A model generated the notes under the pieces. The model saw only the letters and a list, made by a program, of their open reading frames with translations, ran no database searches and had not been told where the DNA came from. Of a stretch of 64,000 nucleotides of DNA, positions 62,272-64,000 are shown piece after piece. The stretch is from Porphyromonadaceae bacterium H1. GTDB lineage: Bacteria; Bacteroidota; Bacteroidia; Bacteroidales; Paludibacteraceae. The stretch covers positions 1-64,000 of the forward strand of contig BDEJ01000041.1 in assembly GCA_001653155.1 (NCBI GenBank). The letters are read 5' to 3'. The position numbers and the translations under genes were made by a program. Positions within the stretch are counted from its first letter, which is position 1, and every line of letters starts with the position of its first letter.

Positions 62272-62340
62272 GCCCTGCGACAGGGAAGGCGAAACCCTGT
62301 GGATGAATTTGTATAACAGACCGAGAAAAGCAAACAGCCC

Positions 62341-62754
62341 ATGAAAAAAGAAAAAATTACCCTCGAATACCCGCTCGGTACGGCCTCACAATCAATACTA
62401 TGGGATGCCATAAGCACTCCCTTGGGACTGGCCGAATGGTTTGCCGAGACAGTAAGCGTCGAAGACAACAAGTACACTTTCAGTTGGGAGGGTGGTACAG
62501 AGCAGGTAGCTTACCTCTGCAAACTGCGCTACAACGAATACGTACGCTTCCAGTGGGAAAACGACTATGGCAGCGAGTATTACTTTGAATTACGCATCGC
62601 TGTTCAAGAATTGGTGGGCGACGTAGCCATTATCATCACCGACTTCGCCGAAGAGGACGAAGAAGAGGACGTAGAGTTGCTTTGGAACAAGCAAATGAGA
62701 GATTTTAAGCGAAAATACGGTCTGCAAGAACACAACAGCCCCAGCACCGTATGA
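62341..62754 (+). CDS. START-like domain protein
   Basis: 137 aa. The pattern LWDAISTPLGLAEWFAETV, TFSWEGG and YVRFQWEND is the START/AHSA1-like fold. An acidic stretch (FAEEDEEEDVELLW) precedes the final helix. Such proteins bind lipids or other small hydrophobic molecules, but no ligand is known for this type. It follows cdd by 69 bases. Confidence 0.75.
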   Translation: MKKEKITLEYPLGTASQSILWDAISTPLGLAEWFAETVSVEDNKYTFSWEGGTEQVAYLCKLRYNEYVRFQWENDYGSEYYFELRIAVQELVGDVAIIITDFAEEDEEEDVELLWNKQMRDFKRKYGLQEHNSPSTV

Positions 62755-62938
62755 CGGAAATTTTACATCCGGAAGGGGAGCGATAAGCAAATGGAAAAAA
62801 GGTGGAGGCGTACAAGATATTCAAAGAGGCCTATGATATAGCATTACAGGATAATACAAACAAAAAGGAGGAAGAAAGGAAGACAACCGCCCTTTTTCCC
62901 GTTGATTATGAAACTTAGAACAACACAACAAAAGACAG

Positions 62939-64000
62939 ATGAAAAAAATTCTTGTATGCCTCACAGCCTTTGGCATGGCTCTAACGAGTAATGCCAGCGA
63001 CCTTCTCGACGACATTTGCGACGGTCGCTATCTATCGAACTCAGGTCAAGTGACGACATTCCGCTCAATGAATGACGGGGAGCGCTATACACGCCTTAGT
63101 CCCGACGGACGTGCATTATTGGCATATCAGTATCGCAACGACCTCAAGCCCGACACCCTTTTTTCCATAAATACGGTAAAGGACTATCCTTTCGAAGACA
63201 TAGCCGGATACACCCTTAGCCCCGACGAAAACTGGGTGTTACTTTATGCGAAGCCCCAAAAACGCTACCGCCACAGCTTCAGCGCCGAATATTATCTCTA
63301 CAACAGGCAGAAGCGACGCTTGGAAGCCCTCTCCGAATACGGAGCTCAAGAGGCGCCTCTTTTCTCGCCCGACAGCCGCTACGTAGCTTTCGGACGCAGC
63401 AACAACCTCTTCATGAAAAAGCTCGACTACGGCACCGAAATAGCCATCACGAAAGACGGAGCTGCGGGAAAAATAAGCAACGGTATCCCGGATTGGCTTT
63501 ACGAGGAGGAGTTTGGTGTAACCCGTTGTTTTGCGTGGAGTCCCGACAGCCGTTTACTCGCCTATCTCAAGTTTGATGAACGGGAAGTGGAAGAGCATCA
63601 CATGCAACTTTTCGCTTTGGGAAACGATGCCGAAAGGCCTGCCTATCCATCGCTACAAAGTTTTAAATACCCCCGTCCCGGAGGAAAAAATCCGAAAGTG
63701 AGTGTCTGTGTGTACGAAGATTTCTACAAGAGCAACAAAGTAATACAACTGGACAAGTCCGAAGAGGATAGCTACATCCCACACATGCAATGGACCAACT
63801 CATCCGATCAGCTTGCCGTTTTCCGCCTCAACCGCAATCAAAACCGCCTGGATCTCTTCCTGTCCAATCCCCGCTCGACCGTCAGCCGTCTTGTACTCAA
63901 TCAAACGGACAAACATTATGTAGACTACCGCAATGCGCTCAATACTTACTTCACACGCGACGGACGCTATTTCATCACTCTGAGCGAGGAAGACGGATAC
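62939..64000 (+). CDS. Dipeptidyl peptidase IV, 5' part
   Basis: 354 codons to the window edge; the rest lies beyond. Signal peptide MKKILVCLTAFGMALTSNAS. The beta-propeller domain includes the substrate-holding double Glu in DWLYEEEFGVT. The serine hydrolase domain is not in the window. DPP IV removes X-Pro dipeptides and is a known virulence factor in related oral Bacteroidales such as P. gingivalis. Confidence 0.9.
   Translation, partial: MKKILVCLTAFGMALTSNASDLLDDICDGRYLSNSGQVTTFRSMNDGERYTRLSPDGRALLAYQYRNDLKPDTLFSINTVKDYPFEDIAGYTLSPDENWVLLYAKPQKRYRHSFSAEYYLYNRQKRRLEALSEYGAQEAPLFSPDSRYVAFGRSNNLFMKKLDYGTEIAITKDGAAGKISNGIPDWLYEEEFGVTRCFAWSPDSRLLAYLKFDEREVEEHHMQLFALGNDAERPAYPSLQSFKYPRPGGKNPKVSVCVYEDFYKSNKVIQLDKSEEDSYIPHMQWTNSSDQLAVFRLNRNQNRLDLFLSNPRSTVSRLVLNQTDKHYVDYRNALNTYFTRDGRYFITLSEEDGY

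Overview
The window reads as chromosomal DNA of a Bacteroidales bacterium of the Porphyromonas/Tannerella/Parabacteroides kind. The evidence is type IX secretion (T9SS) genes (porE, porU, porV), a cargo-type protein with a T9SS C-terminal sorting domain, a dipeptidyl peptidase IV, a one-protein hybrid two-component regulator, Bacteroidetes-style promoters (TTTG ~20 nt TAnnTTTG) and weak Shine-Dalgarno sites at most starts. The bifunctional hisB argues against P. gingivalis, which to my knowledge lacks histidine synthesis. I cannot name the species from sequence alone.

Layout. 0-5.4 kb: a conserved unknown protein, a 21-bp repeat array, and a three-gene SGNH-SGNH-MBOAT operon for O-acetylating an extracytoplasmic glycan. 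5.4-15.3 kb, minus strand: oxyR, porin, ettA, an outer-membrane barrel, rbfA, a lipoprotein, cysS, a TerB/J-domain protein, rsmI and tRNA-Thr(CGT). 15.3-21.7 kb, plus strand: a second 21-bp array, dsbD, grpE, dnaJ, tcdA and hisB, closed by a bidirectional terminator. 21.8-33.8 kb, minus strand: gdhA, an NADPH-quinone-reductase-like flavoprotein, folA-thyA, porE, a DUF1015 protein, rnhB, cvpA, comM, an unknown exported protein and a leucine-rich-repeat T9SS cargo. 34-38 kb: an HU-like protein, a third 21-bp array and the TPR hybrid sensor/regulator.

38.3-46.6 kb is an AT-rich accessory island. It holds a SnoaL-like protein, a decayed tandem duplication of an AraC-VOC pair, gene remnants, an Imm26-like protein, a PQQ-like propeller, a dead IS30-family element with both ends still visible, a DUF2147 protein and a stand-alone SIR2-domain protein. 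The 3' end of the SIR2 gene has been cut off by an exact 17-bp tandem duplication. This last locus is the most interesting: removing one copy restores 36 further codons, so the gene looks either recently damaged or phase-variable.

46.6-64 kb returns to core genes: AlkD-like repair protein, DoxX, ZIP transporter, ispF, porV-porU (T9SS sortase pair), an FAH-family enzyme, rex, a DEAD-box helicase, an ECF sigma factor, a DUF4405 di-heme-like membrane protein with an exported flavodoxin, a DciA-like protein, a GH73/LysM hydrolase, cdd, a START-like protein and the 5' part of a DPP IV gene that runs off the right edge.

Themes. The envelope is built around T9SS: PorE anchors the machine, PorV shuttles cargo, PorU removes the sorting domain, and the LRR protein is a candidate client. 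Redox control recurs through OxyR, Rex, DsbD and the flavodoxin/DUF4405 pair. Three non-coding arrays share an exact 21-bp period, about two DNA helical turns, but have different consensus sequences; they are the main non-coding novelty.
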